Positions 8,572-17,375 of a DNA stretch of 64,000 bases are shown here, in pieces; the stretch's first letter is position 1, and the number at the start of each line of letters is the position of its first letter. The DNA is taken from positions 241,458 to 305,457 of the forward strand of contig NZ_KB849715.1 of assembly GCF_000368825.1 (NCBI RefSeq). The letters run 5' to 3'. A model generated the notes under the pieces. It was not told the DNA's origin and did not search any database. It worked only from the letters and a program-made list of their open reading frames with translations. Source of the stretch: Acinetobacter ursingii DSM 16037 = CIP 107286 (GTDB taxonomy: Bacteria > Pseudomonadota > Gammaproteobacteria > Pseudomonadales > Moraxellaceae). The position numbers and the translations under genes were made by a program.

Positions 8572-9531
8572 TTACATACCACTGATTTTTACTTTTAGAT
8601 CTTTAAAAGATGCACCGACTGCTCCTATATTACCAATTGGGCCATTTTGTACCCCATTGAAAACCGTAGCATTACTTTGCCCAGTCGTGCCTAGAGTCAC
8701 ATTACTTAAACCAGCATCCAATTTGCTCGAATCACCGGTATTTCCAAATACAAAACCGCCTGTCTCCACACCAGAATAGAAGTTATTTAGAGAATAGCCA
8801 TTGGTCGTATCTGTCGCTTTTAAACTTAAATTAAACGTAATCCCTGTAGAATAAGAGTTTGCAGGAGTCTGTGTATCCGTATAATTTGATACTAATGTAA
8901 TTGGACACCCAGCACTACAAATCGAACTAATCGCGCCTCCAAACTGGATCATATGCCCCTGCGGAGCATTGCCGAGCTGAATGTTCATTTTTGGTGCATT
9001 ACCAGACACAAAATTTACATCGATATTACTGCCAACACGTAGGAGTTCTTTGACATCACTATTTAAATTCGTTCCTGTGAATATGGATTTGGAACCCGTT
9101 GAGCTAGAAGTTGAATTTGTTCCTGCCAAGTAAATCGAAAAAGGTGAAATCGTCAGGCCAGTGATTTGATTTGCAAAGGAAACCGCCAAATTTGCAAATG
9201 CTTTATTATTGATACCACCATCTGTATCAGCGACGATATTTAAACTTGGAGTATTATTTGCACCATTAAAAGTAAGCGTTGTTGGGCTTGCATTTCTACT
9301 TGCCACAACTAAACTTGCCCTATTAGCATATGAAGTTGCCTGTGCACCATAACCATTTGTATCAATCAAAGAAACTTGATTAAATTGTACTTTATTAATA
9401 CCTATACCAATATTAATACCATCCTGCCCTGTAGTAGCTGACAGACTTTGGTCGTCTAGTGGCTGCATTGCAAAAGTGAAAGGTGCAAAGCAAATAAGAC
9501 TTATACATCCGAGTATTTTATTTTTTTTCAT
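8572..9531 (-). CDS. Exported FilA/DUF6160-like protein (sixth of cluster)
   Basis: Secreted or surface protein of 319 residues. The start MKKNKILG is preceded by AAGGAATAGGAC; an in-frame ATG 42 bases upstream lacks such a site. A Sec signal peptide ends near FTFA. Directly after it comes LDDQSLSATTGQDGI, the motif shared by all six cluster members. The rest is a threonine-, serine-, asparagine- and glycine-rich beta-type chain with few charged residues. The extreme C-terminus (DLKVKISGM) is a short amphipathic strand like those ending two sister proteins. Family assignment is from memory of Acinetobacter FilA-like proteins; function is unknown, with adhesion or fibre formation the usual guess. 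Confidence 0.7.
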   Translation of the reverse strand: MKKNKILGCISLICFAPFTFAMQPLDDQSLSATTGQDGINIGIGINKVQFNQVSLIDTNGYGAQATSYANRASLVVASRNASPTTLTFNGANNTPSLNIVADTDGGINNKAFANLAVSFANQITGLTISPFSIYLAGTNSTSSSTGSKSIFTGTNLNSDVKELLRVGSNIDVNFVSGNAPKMNIQLGNAPQGHMIQFGGAISSICSAGCPITLVSNYTDTQTPANSYSTGITFNLSLKATDTTNGYSLNNFYSGVETGGFVFGNTGDSSKLDAGLSNVTLGTTGQSNATVFNGVQNGPIGNIGAVGASFKDLKVKISGM

Positions 9532-9737
9532 TGTCCTATTCCTTAAGACAAATACAACTTGATTATTTATCATACATATTACAATAATTAAAGTACACGT
9601 AAGATTTTATCCGACTAAAGGCTGATTAGCAGAATTTTAGATTTGCCTAAAAATTATCCTAGATTATAAATCAAGAATAAAAAATCAGCATAAAGTAGAT
9701 CAATTAAAAAAATCATATTCGATATGAAATCAATCTG

Positions 9738-11459
9738 TCAAAATACTCCGTCACGCGGTGTAATTTTCATTTCACTCGTTAAGCGTCCACCTGTAATTGC
9801 AAGTTCTCCTAGACGTTGTGCACTCCCTACTGTTCCGTTCACTGAAGGATAAAAGTCTATATTCTTAACTCTAAAAACTTCAGCAGCGGTTTTATTCGGA
9901 TTAAAGTTAAAACCCAAATTAAAACCAACGTTATTACTATTCACAACTATTTTATTATCAAATGCAACTGTACCAACAATATTATCCAAGCCCATCGTTG
10001 AACCATCTATAGGATCTACAAGCTGAATTGAGTTATTTTGAGTTTTATCCAGCTCTAATAACCCAATAAAGTTCAGTGCATTTTTATCTTCTTTAGGAGT
10101 TCCATCACTATTATAGTCGGAAGCTGTTAAAGAAAGTGGGATAATAGAAAAATTAGCTTGTCCAGCTAGCCTTAATTTAATAGCTGCTAATACATCATAA
10201 TTTTTCGTGAAGCTGTCTGAAGATGCATAACATCCGCTACTACTCGGACAAGTCTTATATTTAGCTCCTGGTAAATAACCAGCAGCGAGTTGTGCTGACA
10301 TGGCCATAAGTAGTTTAGGCATACTGACATTAATTCGACCATTTTCAAAACCCATACTACCTGTACCATTAAGTAGCATATCAATATTGCGTAGCCCTAC
10401 ATAGTAATCAGTTGGGTTGTTATTATCATTGGCATTTGCTCCACCATCAATTAAGATAATTGACGTTGATTTCGAGCCATCACTACTTACGCCCTGTGTA
10501 CTAATTGAACCACTAAATCCAATTCTTTCGGAACCACTTATTGCCGTTTTCTGAATAACACCATTATTATAAGCAACCAAGTAATCGCCGCTAGCAGATC
10601 CATTACTTAAACGTGGACTAAATGCAAAATTAGCATTTAAGTTATAAATAGGTAATCCCAAACCCCATTTAGTTGTCGTAGATACTGGACTTACTACGCC
10701 ATTGGCATCTGTATAAATAAATTGACCTCGACGAGACAAGGCTGAAAAATTCATCCCTCGTATTGCCAACACCGTATAAGGAGTATTATTAGTTGAGAGT
10801 GTTTGGATGTAGTCATTTGTGTTGACTAATTTATTCGCATCAACTGAGTTACCTAAATATGTTGAAGTCAGTGCTGTATTGGTAGGTAATGTAATTTGAT
10901 TGGCATTAACTAAATTAAAATAGATACCATCCATGCTTAAACCAGCATGATCACTATTTAGTGCGACTCCAGAAGTTGTTTCTGTACCTATGATATTTTT
11001 ACGTGTCAACAATGGAGTAATATTGGCGAATCTTAATCCGTAGGTCTGATTACCTGCTCCACCTAACTCCAAACTTGTTGCCTCAACTCCTGACAAATTG
11101 TCGCGATCACTTGTAAATTCACCATTTAGACGAAATGCAAGACCAGTATCGCCTGCAATTGAGTTACCATTTGTCACACCTAAAATAGTCGATGCAGTAT
11201 CTTGAGTACCTCTTAACTGCAATACCCCATTGATCATACGACCATTGGCGCCTGCGCGTATTACTCCTTTTGCAGAGTTTGCACTTATCATTGTTCCATT
11301 ACTTGCTACATTGGGTTGCAGCATAAACTCTAGATTCAATCCAGATTTACCATTTACATCTCTTTTAAAATCAACATAACCAATATCAGTGGCACCACTT
11401 CCTGCAACAGGATTTGTTCTTAAAACCAAACCCTCTGTCGGGTCAACATACATATAACC
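9738..11459 (-). pseudogene. 3' part of IS3-disrupted exported FilA/DUF6160-like gene
   Basis: The C-terminal 572 codons of the cluster's fifth gene, cut from its start by the IS3 element. The frame resumes at GYMYVDPTEGL, directly continuous with the N-terminal part once the element and one copy of the ACC duplication are removed. The chain is beta-rich and Asn/Gly/Ser/Thr-rich, has a Cys pair (CPSSSGC) and a calcium-loop-like DYNSDGTPKED, and ends in a strand SEMKITPRDGVF. No ribosome-binding site precedes the remaining ATG, so this fragment is probably not made. Confidence 0.8.
11457..11459. repeat. IS3 target-site duplication, left copy (ACC)
   Basis: ACC directly precedes the left inverted repeat and recurs at 12742-12744 after the right one. 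Three bases is usual for IS3-family insertions, and removing one copy plus the element restores the host reading frame. Confidence 0.75.
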
Positions 11460-11547
11460 AGAGGTGGATCAGGAAATTTGAACAACACTTATAAGTTATA
11501 TTTTGCTCCCCAAATGATGTTATAAACATCAATATATGGAGTATTTT

Positions 11548-11853
11548 ATGGCACGTAGACCAAGAAGAAATCATTCAAATGATTTTAAAGCTAAGGTAGC
11601 ACTTGCTGCGATTAAAGCAGAAAAAACACTTGCTGAATTGAGTGCTGAATTTGATGTTCATCAAAACCAAATTATCGACTGGAAAAATCAACTGATTTCA
11701 GCTTCCTCGCAAGCTTTCGATCAATCAAAAGCTCCAACAGAACCACCCATCGATCTAAAAAAACTACATGCAAAAATCGGTGAGCAGGCATTAGAAATTG
11801 ATTTTTTAGAAGGTGTGTTGAAGAAACTGGGCCGCTTCAACCACAAAAGTTAA
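11548..11853 (+). CDS. IS3 OrfA (helix-turn-helix protein)
   Basis: First frame of the IS3 element, 101 residues from MARRPRRNHS, chosen because GGAG lies seven bases upstream; an ATG 12 bases earlier overlaps that site. The transposase-8 helix-turn-helix spans residues 8-50 (FKAKVALAAIKAEKT, FDVHQNQIIDWKNQL), followed by a leucine-zipper-like segment (LHAKIGEQALEIDFLEGVL). It binds element ends and dimerises. A T-TTT-TTA slip site near its end allows fusion to OrfB. Confidence 0.92.
   Translation: MARRPRRNHSNDFKAKVALAAIKAEKTLAELSAEFDVHQNQIIDWKNQLISASSQAFDQSKAPTEPPIDLKKLHAKIGEQALEIDFLEGVLKKLGRFNHKS
11802..11808 (+). promoter_or_regulatory. Programmed -1 frameshift site of IS3 orfAB
   Basis: The heptamer TTTTTTA lies in the correct phase: orfA codons GAT TTT TTA read as T-TTT-TTA. 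A -1 slip continues as AGA AGG TGT into the open orfB frame (EETGPLQPQKL onward). This is the classical U-UUU-UUA signal. I did not resolve a downstream stimulatory structure. Confidence 0.75.
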
Positions 11854-12680
11854 TCGATGACTCACTTCAGATTTCAGTATCTAAGCAAGCTCAGCTGCTG
11901 AAAGTCTCCCGTGGTTGTTATTACTATCGCCCAAAACCTGTGAGTACATCAGATCTGAAGCTGATGCGGTGTATGGATGAGTTACATATGCAATACCCTT
12001 TTGCAGGTAGCCGTATGATGCGTGATTTGTTGAATCGTCAAGGACATCATATAGGACGACGTCATACACGTACTTTAATGAAGAAAATGGGCATTAATGC
12101 GTTATATTGCAAACCAAATTTAAGCCAGGCTAATCAAGCTCACCGCAAATATCCATATCTGCTCAAAGGATTGGCTATTCAGCGCAGTAATCAAGTGTGG
12201 TCTACGGATATAACGTATATCCCTATGGCAAAAGGCTTTGTTTATTTATGTGCTGTGATTGATTGGCATAGCCGCAAGGTACTTGCGCATAGAGTATCGA
12301 TTAGTATGGAGGTTACATTTTGCATAGAAACATTAAATGAAGCTATTGAAAAATATGGTCGACCTGAAATATTTAATACAGACCAAGGCAGTCAGTTTAC
12401 CAGTGATGCATTTATTGATGTATTGAAATCAAATGGCATTCAAATCAGTATGGATGGTAAAGGTCGATGGGTTGATAATGTGATGGTTGAACGATTATGG
12501 CGGAGCGTTAAATATGAAGAGGTGTATCTCAAAGCCTACAGCAATGTTTTGGATGCGAAGAAGCAATTAAACGCATATTTTGAATTTTATAATTTGAAAC
12601 GACCTCATTCGAGTCTGGACAAAATGACTCCAGATGAGTTTTACTATGACCAGCTACCACAACAAAATAAGGTAGCTTAA
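11808..12680 (+). CDS. IS3 OrfB catalytic region (made as OrfAB by -1 frameshift)
   Basis: The catalytic part of the IS3 transposase. The frame is open upstream of its first GTG (11940), back to the slip site inside orfA, so the product is most likely the OrfAB fusion. An HTH_21-like segment near MRCMDELHMQYPFAGSRMM precedes an rve integrase core with acidic residues in WSTDITYIP, FNTDQGSQFT and the glutamate of VMVERLWRSVKYEEVY. The C-terminus FYNLKRPHSSLDKMTPDEF is family-typical. No inactivating change is visible. Confidence 0.92.
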   Translation, partial: RRCVEETGPLQPQKLIDDSLQISVSKQAQLLKVSRGCYYYRPKPVSTSDLKLMRCMDELHMQYPFAGSRMMRDLLNRQGHHIGRRHTRTLMKKMGINALYCKPNLSQANQAHRKYPYLLKGLAIQRSNQVWSTDITYIPMAKGFVYLCAVIDWHSRKVLAHRVSISMEVTFCIETLNEAIEKYGRPEIFNTDQGSQFTSDAFIDVLKSNGIQISMDGKGRWVDNVMVERLWRSVKYEEVYLKAYSNVLDAKKQLNAYFEFYNLKRPHSSLDKMTPDEFYYDQLPQQNKVA

Positions 12681-12741
12681 CTAGAGCAGAGTATCACTTA
12701 TAAATAAGCTTTTAGTTGTTCAAACATGTGGGACCACCTCT

Positions 12742-12744
12742 ACC
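12742..12744. repeat. IS3 target-site duplication, right copy (ACC)
   Basis: Matches the ACC at 11457-11459. Confidence 0.75.
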
Positions 12745-13392
12745 TTTGGCACCAAAATTAAAATTAAAATCATTCATTACAAGCGCATTATAAGTTGAGC
12801 TATCTTGTTTTTGACTTAAACCAATATCTAGCCCTTTTATACCTAAATCTAGTGAGGAGAATCCCGTTTTACTAAATAGGCCATCAGCAGTCGTCATGTG
12901 CATCGTTATCGGTGTATTCGCAGTATTTTGAATACTTAATTTTCCAAATGAAGCTGCATTCGTACAGGTACTAATCGAATCCGATGTTTTACATAGAGTA
13001 AATTTATCTGCCTGTACGGTTCCCAAATTAGCAGCGACATCAAGATCAAGACCAGTTTTGCTGCCATTTGCCAAACTACCTGCATTCATTTTTACAGTCA
13101 CATTTGACTGATTTGCATTGGCTGTTGTTATTTTTACACCAGTCAAACTTGCTCTTAAACTATCCTGAGTATTTGCTGTTGCGGAACTTCCAGTTTTATC
13201 ATCCCAGTAAAGCTGATCAAAACCCACTGAACCATAACTAACATCAGCTATAATCCCATCCTGCCCATCCACTGCCCGCATATCTCTATCGTTCATTGCC
13301 TGCATGGCATAACCATTTTGCATAGAAAATAAAATGCTACAGCTAAGAACATTTAAAAGAAATTTTTTTTGTTTATTCAGTTTAGCCGTCAT
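12742..13392 (-). pseudogene. 5' part of IS3-disrupted exported FilA/DUF6160-like gene
   Basis: The N-terminal 217 codons of the cluster's fifth gene. The start MTAKLNKQKK has GGGAG seven bases upstream. The signal peptide ends near QNGYA and is followed by the family motif MNDRDMRAVDGQDGI. The frame enters the IS3 end after FNFGAKG and would add nine element-encoded residues before stopping. A truncated, exported fragment of about 226 residues could still be produced. Joined to the 3' part, the ancestral protein has 789 residues. Confidence 0.8.
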
Positions 13393-13416
13393 TTTCAAAC
13401 TCCCTTTTTATTTTAC

Positions 13417-14088
13417 TTAACAGCGTGGATGAGTTGAATCACAACTAAAAATCATGACTTTACCATTTAATGCGAGATTCCCTGTCAGTTTCATTCCTGT
13501 GAAACCAACCTCTCTTCCATTGTCATATCCACTAACAGTATATACACCATTTGAATATGAGTTCACATTAGCAGTTCCCCCAGATGTATTTGCCAAGTAA
13601 CCCGCTTTATCATCGCCTGTACCATTATCGGTTTCAATGGACATTGTATCAAAGCCAAAATTACGAAAGAGTATAGGACTATCGTATTTTGCGCCCAGCT
13701 GGATTGCTGGTTTTATAACCTCTTTACCACTATTAGTACCACTATCGGCAGTGTATTTTAGATCAACGCCATCCAAACCTAACTTTTGAATGTTAATCGT
13801 TCCCTGAATGCCTTTAAAAACAAGCCATTGACGATTTGTGGTTATATTTCCATTTTGATCATTTGCAAAACGGTTATTAAGATTAATTGCCAATCGGCAA
13901 TATCTTAAATCTGAACATAAGGTGCTATCGAACTGACCTGTTGCAGTCTGATTTAGTGTCACTTTTAGGGAAATATCAGCACCCGCCTGCCCTTCAACTT
14001 TTTGTAGTTCAGTATTGTTCAGTTGCTCTAATGCCGCATGACTAGGTAATGAAATCAACACCGCCAAACTCAAAAGAATTTTTTGCAT
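13417..14088 (-). CDS. Exported FilA/DUF6160-like protein (fourth of cluster)
   Basis: Small exported protein, 223 residues, with GGGAG upstream of the ATG. The signal peptide MQKILLSLAVLISLPSHA is followed at once by LEQLNNTELQKVEGQAGA, the member of the cluster whose motif looks most like a double-glycine leader (ELxxVxGQ). Cysteines occur as pairs (LCSDLRYC near residue 58-65 and SCDSTHPRC at the very end), suggesting periplasmic disulphides. It lies 10 bp after the upstream gene and 24 bp before the next, so it is co-transcribed. Function is not known. Confidence 0.72.
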   Translation of the reverse strand: MQKILLSLAVLISLPSHAALEQLNNTELQKVEGQAGADISLKVTLNQTATGQFDSTLCSDLRYCRLAINLNNRFANDQNGNITTNRQWLVFKGIQGTINIQKLGLDGVDLKYTADSGTNSGKEVIKPAIQLGAKYDSPILFRNFGFDTMSIETDNGTGDDKAGYLANTSGGTANVNSYSNGVYTVSGYDNGREVGFTGMKLTGNLALNGKVMIFSCDSTHPRC

Positions 14089-14098
14089 ATTCAGCTCC

Positions 14099-15634
14099 CT
14101 ATAGACCTTTGGTCGTAATTTTCATATGCTGAATAAGCACACCATCTATTGCAGCGGATCCCAAATTAACCGCTGTACCAGCACCATCTTTAAAAGTAAT
14201 ACCTTTTGCAGATGAAGACGTATCAGCCATAATAGATTTTGTCGATGAATCGTAAGCTACATCACCAATAGTAATACTACTATGAGTAGGATTTCGCGTA
14301 GAACTACCACAATCAAATTGGCTACAGGTTGAACCAAAATACGTGTTGCTAGCAGTATTGCTATAATCTGTATAAATCTGATTATAAACTGCCGCCACAT
14401 CAGGTATTCTTGTTACTTCCAGAACAATATTTTTTCCATCCTCAGCCACACCTAAAATAACAGGTTGGTATAGACTACCTAATGCTAAATTGATATGCGC
14501 ATTATATAAATACATCCCTTCAAGCGAATTGAATGTTGGAGCAACTCCACCATCTATAGCAGGCGTATTGAGTAAATTATTTAAACTTGAACTTGCTGCT
14601 GTTTCCTGAGTACTAAATCTTAAAACACCATCATCATTTGATGTATTTTTCGATGACGTATTAAGGGTTTTAGTCTTTATTGCCTCGCCAGTATCCCATT
14701 TCCCATTATTATTTGTATCACCACCTGCAGCAACCTGGCGATTTCCATTACTGTCTAAATCAGCAACTGTAATAGTCCCAGCACCTAAACTACTTAAAGT
14801 ATTAAATCGTAATAAACCAGCAATACCCAGTGTATTATTATAGCTCGATACTGTTGAACCATCTAAAGTTTGAAAGAGTTTAAGATTACTTCCATTAATG
14901 CTTAGACCATTCCATATACCTTGTAAGCGGACTCTATTCGCTCGCATATTTGCACTATTGGTTTTGCAATCAATTGAACCGTTTAAACAAAATTCAGCAG
15001 TACTACCTTCTATTTTACTCGGATCTCTTACAAATGCATCCGCCCATAAACCCAACTTGAGATTATAATCATCAGGCGCTGTACTCGGATTTGAATAAAC
15101 ACTCTGATCATATAAAGGAGCTTCATACGTCAAATAACTCACAGGTTTATTAACACCTGAAAAGTTTGGAATATTGGAGGCAGTCAACACTTTTAATACC
15201 CAAGGATTTACTGCAGTTCCCCAACTTGAAATGTTAGTTCCACTATATCGAGTATTTACATTATTATCATTTTTGGAAAGTGCGAGACCATATAAATAAA
15301 TATCTGCTTTACCTATTTTATTCGTTGCTGTCTGATTGTAGGTTTGTATAGTTGAGCTTAAAGGTCCTACAGGGATAATATGTAAATATCCTGTTCCTGG
15401 ATTAGTGTTATCTGAAATATCAGTTTTTGATGTAGAAGTACTTGTTGTACTGTTTGCACCATTTAATTGAAATGAAAAATCCGTAGGTAGTAATGCAATG
15501 CCCTCACCCGTGGTTTCACTTAATTTTTCATCAGAAATTTCTTGCAGAGCAAAACACGGTTGACTTAAAAATAAGCCAATTATACTTGCTAAAACGGTTT
15601 TTTTAAAATTTACCGTATAAGTAATTGCCGTCAT
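14099..15634 (-). CDS. Exported FilA/DUF6160-like protein (third of cluster)
   Basis: Exported protein of about 511 residues. Of three near ATGs, the one starting MTAITYTV is best spaced from AAGGA. The signal peptide ends near QPCFA, followed by ISDEKLSETTGEGI. The chain is beta-type and rich in Asn, Ser and Thr. Near residues 290-310 it has a calcium-loop-like GDTNNNGKWDTGEA next to ADLDSNGNRQ, reminiscent of dockerin-type or EF-type loops, and there are Cys pairs FCLNGSIDC and CSQFDC. The C-terminal strand LIQHMKITTKGL resembles the ends of two sister proteins. It heads a unit of at least three closely spaced genes. Confidence 0.7.
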   Translation of the reverse strand: MTAITYTVNFKKTVLASIIGLFLSQPCFALQEISDEKLSETTGEGIALLPTDFSFQLNGANSTTSTSTSKTDISDNTNPGTGYLHIIPVGPLSSTIQTYNQTATNKIGKADIYLYGLALSKNDNNVNTRYSGTNISSWGTAVNPWVLKVLTASNIPNFSGVNKPVSYLTYEAPLYDQSVYSNPSTAPDDYNLKLGLWADAFVRDPSKIEGSTAEFCLNGSIDCKTNSANMRANRVRLQGIWNGLSINGSNLKLFQTLDGSTVSSYNNTLGIAGLLRFNTLSSLGAGTITVADLDSNGNRQVAAGGDTNNNGKWDTGEAIKTKTLNTSSKNTSNDDGVLRFSTQETAASSSLNNLLNTPAIDGGVAPTFNSLEGMYLYNAHINLALGSLYQPVILGVAEDGKNIVLEVTRIPDVAAVYNQIYTDYSNTASNTYFGSTCSQFDCGSSTRNPTHSSITIGDVAYDSSTKSIMADTSSSAKGITFKDGAGTAVNLGSAAIDGVLIQHMKITTKGL

Positions 15635-15825
15635 CATGACCATCCTTTTATACGATGCTCCGCATCATATTTCTTTTTCTATGAATCCTTGAGCTTACTT
15701 AAGTCATCCGAACTTAAGAGAAATTATTGACAGTTTTTGCCAACCTCTGCTCAATTTCTATTATGCGCATTAATTACGCAAATGCAAAAAAAAACATGTA
15801 AAAAAAAACTTTTCCGATAAATGAA

Positions 15826-15858
15826 AGAGCCAATCTTTTTCTGTAAATGATTGGCTCT
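15826..15858 (-). terminator. Terminator after second exported-protein gene
   Basis: The stem GAGCCAATC / GATTGGCTC (extendable by one pair) with a 13-base loop, about 20 bp past the stop at 15879 on the minus strand, followed by a T-rich stretch. It separates the first two cluster genes from the following operon. Confidence 0.7.
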
Positions 15859-15878
15859 CGAAATTTCAATAATTACCA

Positions 15879-17177
15879 TTAACAAAACTTTAAATTACCA
15901 TAACAGTTAGGTGCAAAAGTCTGATTTGTAAGCACAAGATTCGTCAGTCCCATAGGAACTGAGGCTGAATTTGATAGATCTACAGTACCTGTATCAATCT
16001 TTCCAGCTACTACACAACTCAAAGCCAATATACCACAGTTGACGGCATGAGATTTCTGCCCTAAATATGCACTTACTTGATCCAGCGTAGCCGATACAAC
16101 ATCTTTTGTAATATCCACTGTTTTCAACGGACTTACATCACCAATATCAATTGGGTTTGAAAGCTCTAACCACCATCCTGTCTGAGCAGTAGATTTAGCA
16201 TCAGGCCAAATTAAGTTTTGCTTCTGCATAGAAAGAGATGCAGCAGTACCATTTAGATTTACTTTATGAAAATATCCCAAGTCCTCATTAACCGATACAT
16301 TCACGCCTAAATTATTTATTGTTCCGCTCAGGTTACCAGATACTCCTATTCCTAAATCTGTGTCTGCTTTAATTGTTCCTCCCAAACCTATTCCACTGAC
16401 AGTTGCTGTACCCGTTAAATTTGCACTCGTAATACGCTTACCTGTAATGACCTGAGAAGGAAGTACTAAACTACCCGATGCAGCACTTAGAGTTAAGTTA
16501 TAATCAGTAGATCTAAAGTTTGTAGTAATAAGTCCAGTCGAACTTTTTGCCATCCCAGTGATTACTTTTCCCAGTGCAGATTGAGTTAATCCAGAATTTA
16601 CTGCACCCGTGCTTACCGTACCCGTAGTATCCTTGGTGACCATATAACCACTAAAAGAGTTAATGCCACTTTTAGCATCTCCGTTTTCCAAACCAAAAGT
16701 AAGTAACCCTTGTATAGATTCGGCACTTAAACGAAATCCACTCACTTCACGTGTAGAAGCAGAATTTGGATTCTTAATCGCAAATTGAATAAATGGATTG
16801 GTAATAGTTGCAGATGAGCTTGCTCTACCTGTACTGGTATCTGCTACTCCACTTAAGCTCAAATAATCGATATCAATATCACAAGCCCCCGCTCCGTTTA
16901 CTCCTCCACAACCCAATTGCAATTTTTTGATATTCGCATTTAAGTCAACCTGAGCTTCCATACCCAATTTATAAAAGCCAATGTTACTGCCCGTATTCTG
17001 ATTTTGAGAGTCTGTTGGCGAAATATAAGAAAGTGTCATTAAACCCTGACCTTCCACTTTTCTCAACTCACCATCACTTAATGAAGTAATATTGGCATGA
17101 GAATATGAAAAAAAAGACATTAAACTCAAAGGCAATATAGAAAGCATAATCGCTCTCTGTTTTTTGTTTTTCTTCAT
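15879..17177 (-). CDS. Exported FilA-like protein (second of cluster)
   Basis: Exported protein of 432 residues; AAGGAAATCTCAAG precedes the ATG. The signal peptide ends near SYSHA, followed by ITSLSDGELRKVEGQGLM. It is a close paralogue of the upstream gene product: shared blocks include SNIGFYKLGMEAQVDLNANI, LQLGCGGVNGAGACDIDI, FAIKNP and GFRLSAE, and both end in NCYGNLKFC. The pair fits what I remember of Acinetobacter FilA. Genes I associate with filA operons (a C39 peptidase, a FadL-like transporter) are not present, so I do not give the symbol. Confidence 0.75.
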   Translation of the reverse strand: MKKNKKQRAIMLSILPLSLMSFFSYSHANITSLSDGELRKVEGQGLMTLSYISPTDSQNQNTGSNIGFYKLGMEAQVDLNANIKKLQLGCGGVNGAGACDIDIDYLSLSGVADTSTGRASSSATITNPFIQFAIKNPNSASTREVSGFRLSAESIQGLLTFGLENGDAKSGINSFSGYMVTKDTTGTVSTGAVNSGLTQSALGKVITGMAKSSTGLITTNFRSTDYNLTLSAASGSLVLPSQVITGKRITSANLTGTATVSGIGLGGTIKADTDLGIGVSGNLSGTINNLGVNVSVNEDLGYFHKVNLNGTAASLSMQKQNLIWPDAKSTAQTGWWLELSNPIDIGDVSPLKTVDITKDVVSATLDQVSAYLGQKSHAVNCGILALSCVVAGKIDTGTVDLSNSASVPMGLTNLVLTNQTFAPNCYGNLKFC

Positions 17178-17375
17178 CTTGAGATTTCCTTATAACTTAT
17201 ATGACACTCCTGTCATTTGAAGAATAAATCGCACTATTACCCATTTATAAATCGATAAAAGTACGATATATCATCAACTCAAGACTAGTTTAAACAGAAA
17301 AATTTAAACACATTGGTTCACAAAAAAACAAACATCATGAAGAAATCATGAAGGTATGAGAATATCTAGCTCATG

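Larger units (their letters stand above)
11460..12741 (+). mobile_element. IS3-family insertion sequence (1282 bp)
   Basis: The ends are imperfect inverted repeats sharing AGAGGTGG at the tip and TTTGAACAAC further in. Overlapping orfA and orfB lie in the -1 relation typical of IS3 elements. The tips do not follow the common TG...CA rule if the boundaries are drawn to fit the ACC duplication. Both frames are open and the host gene is otherwise intact, which suggests a recent insertion. Confidence 0.9.
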
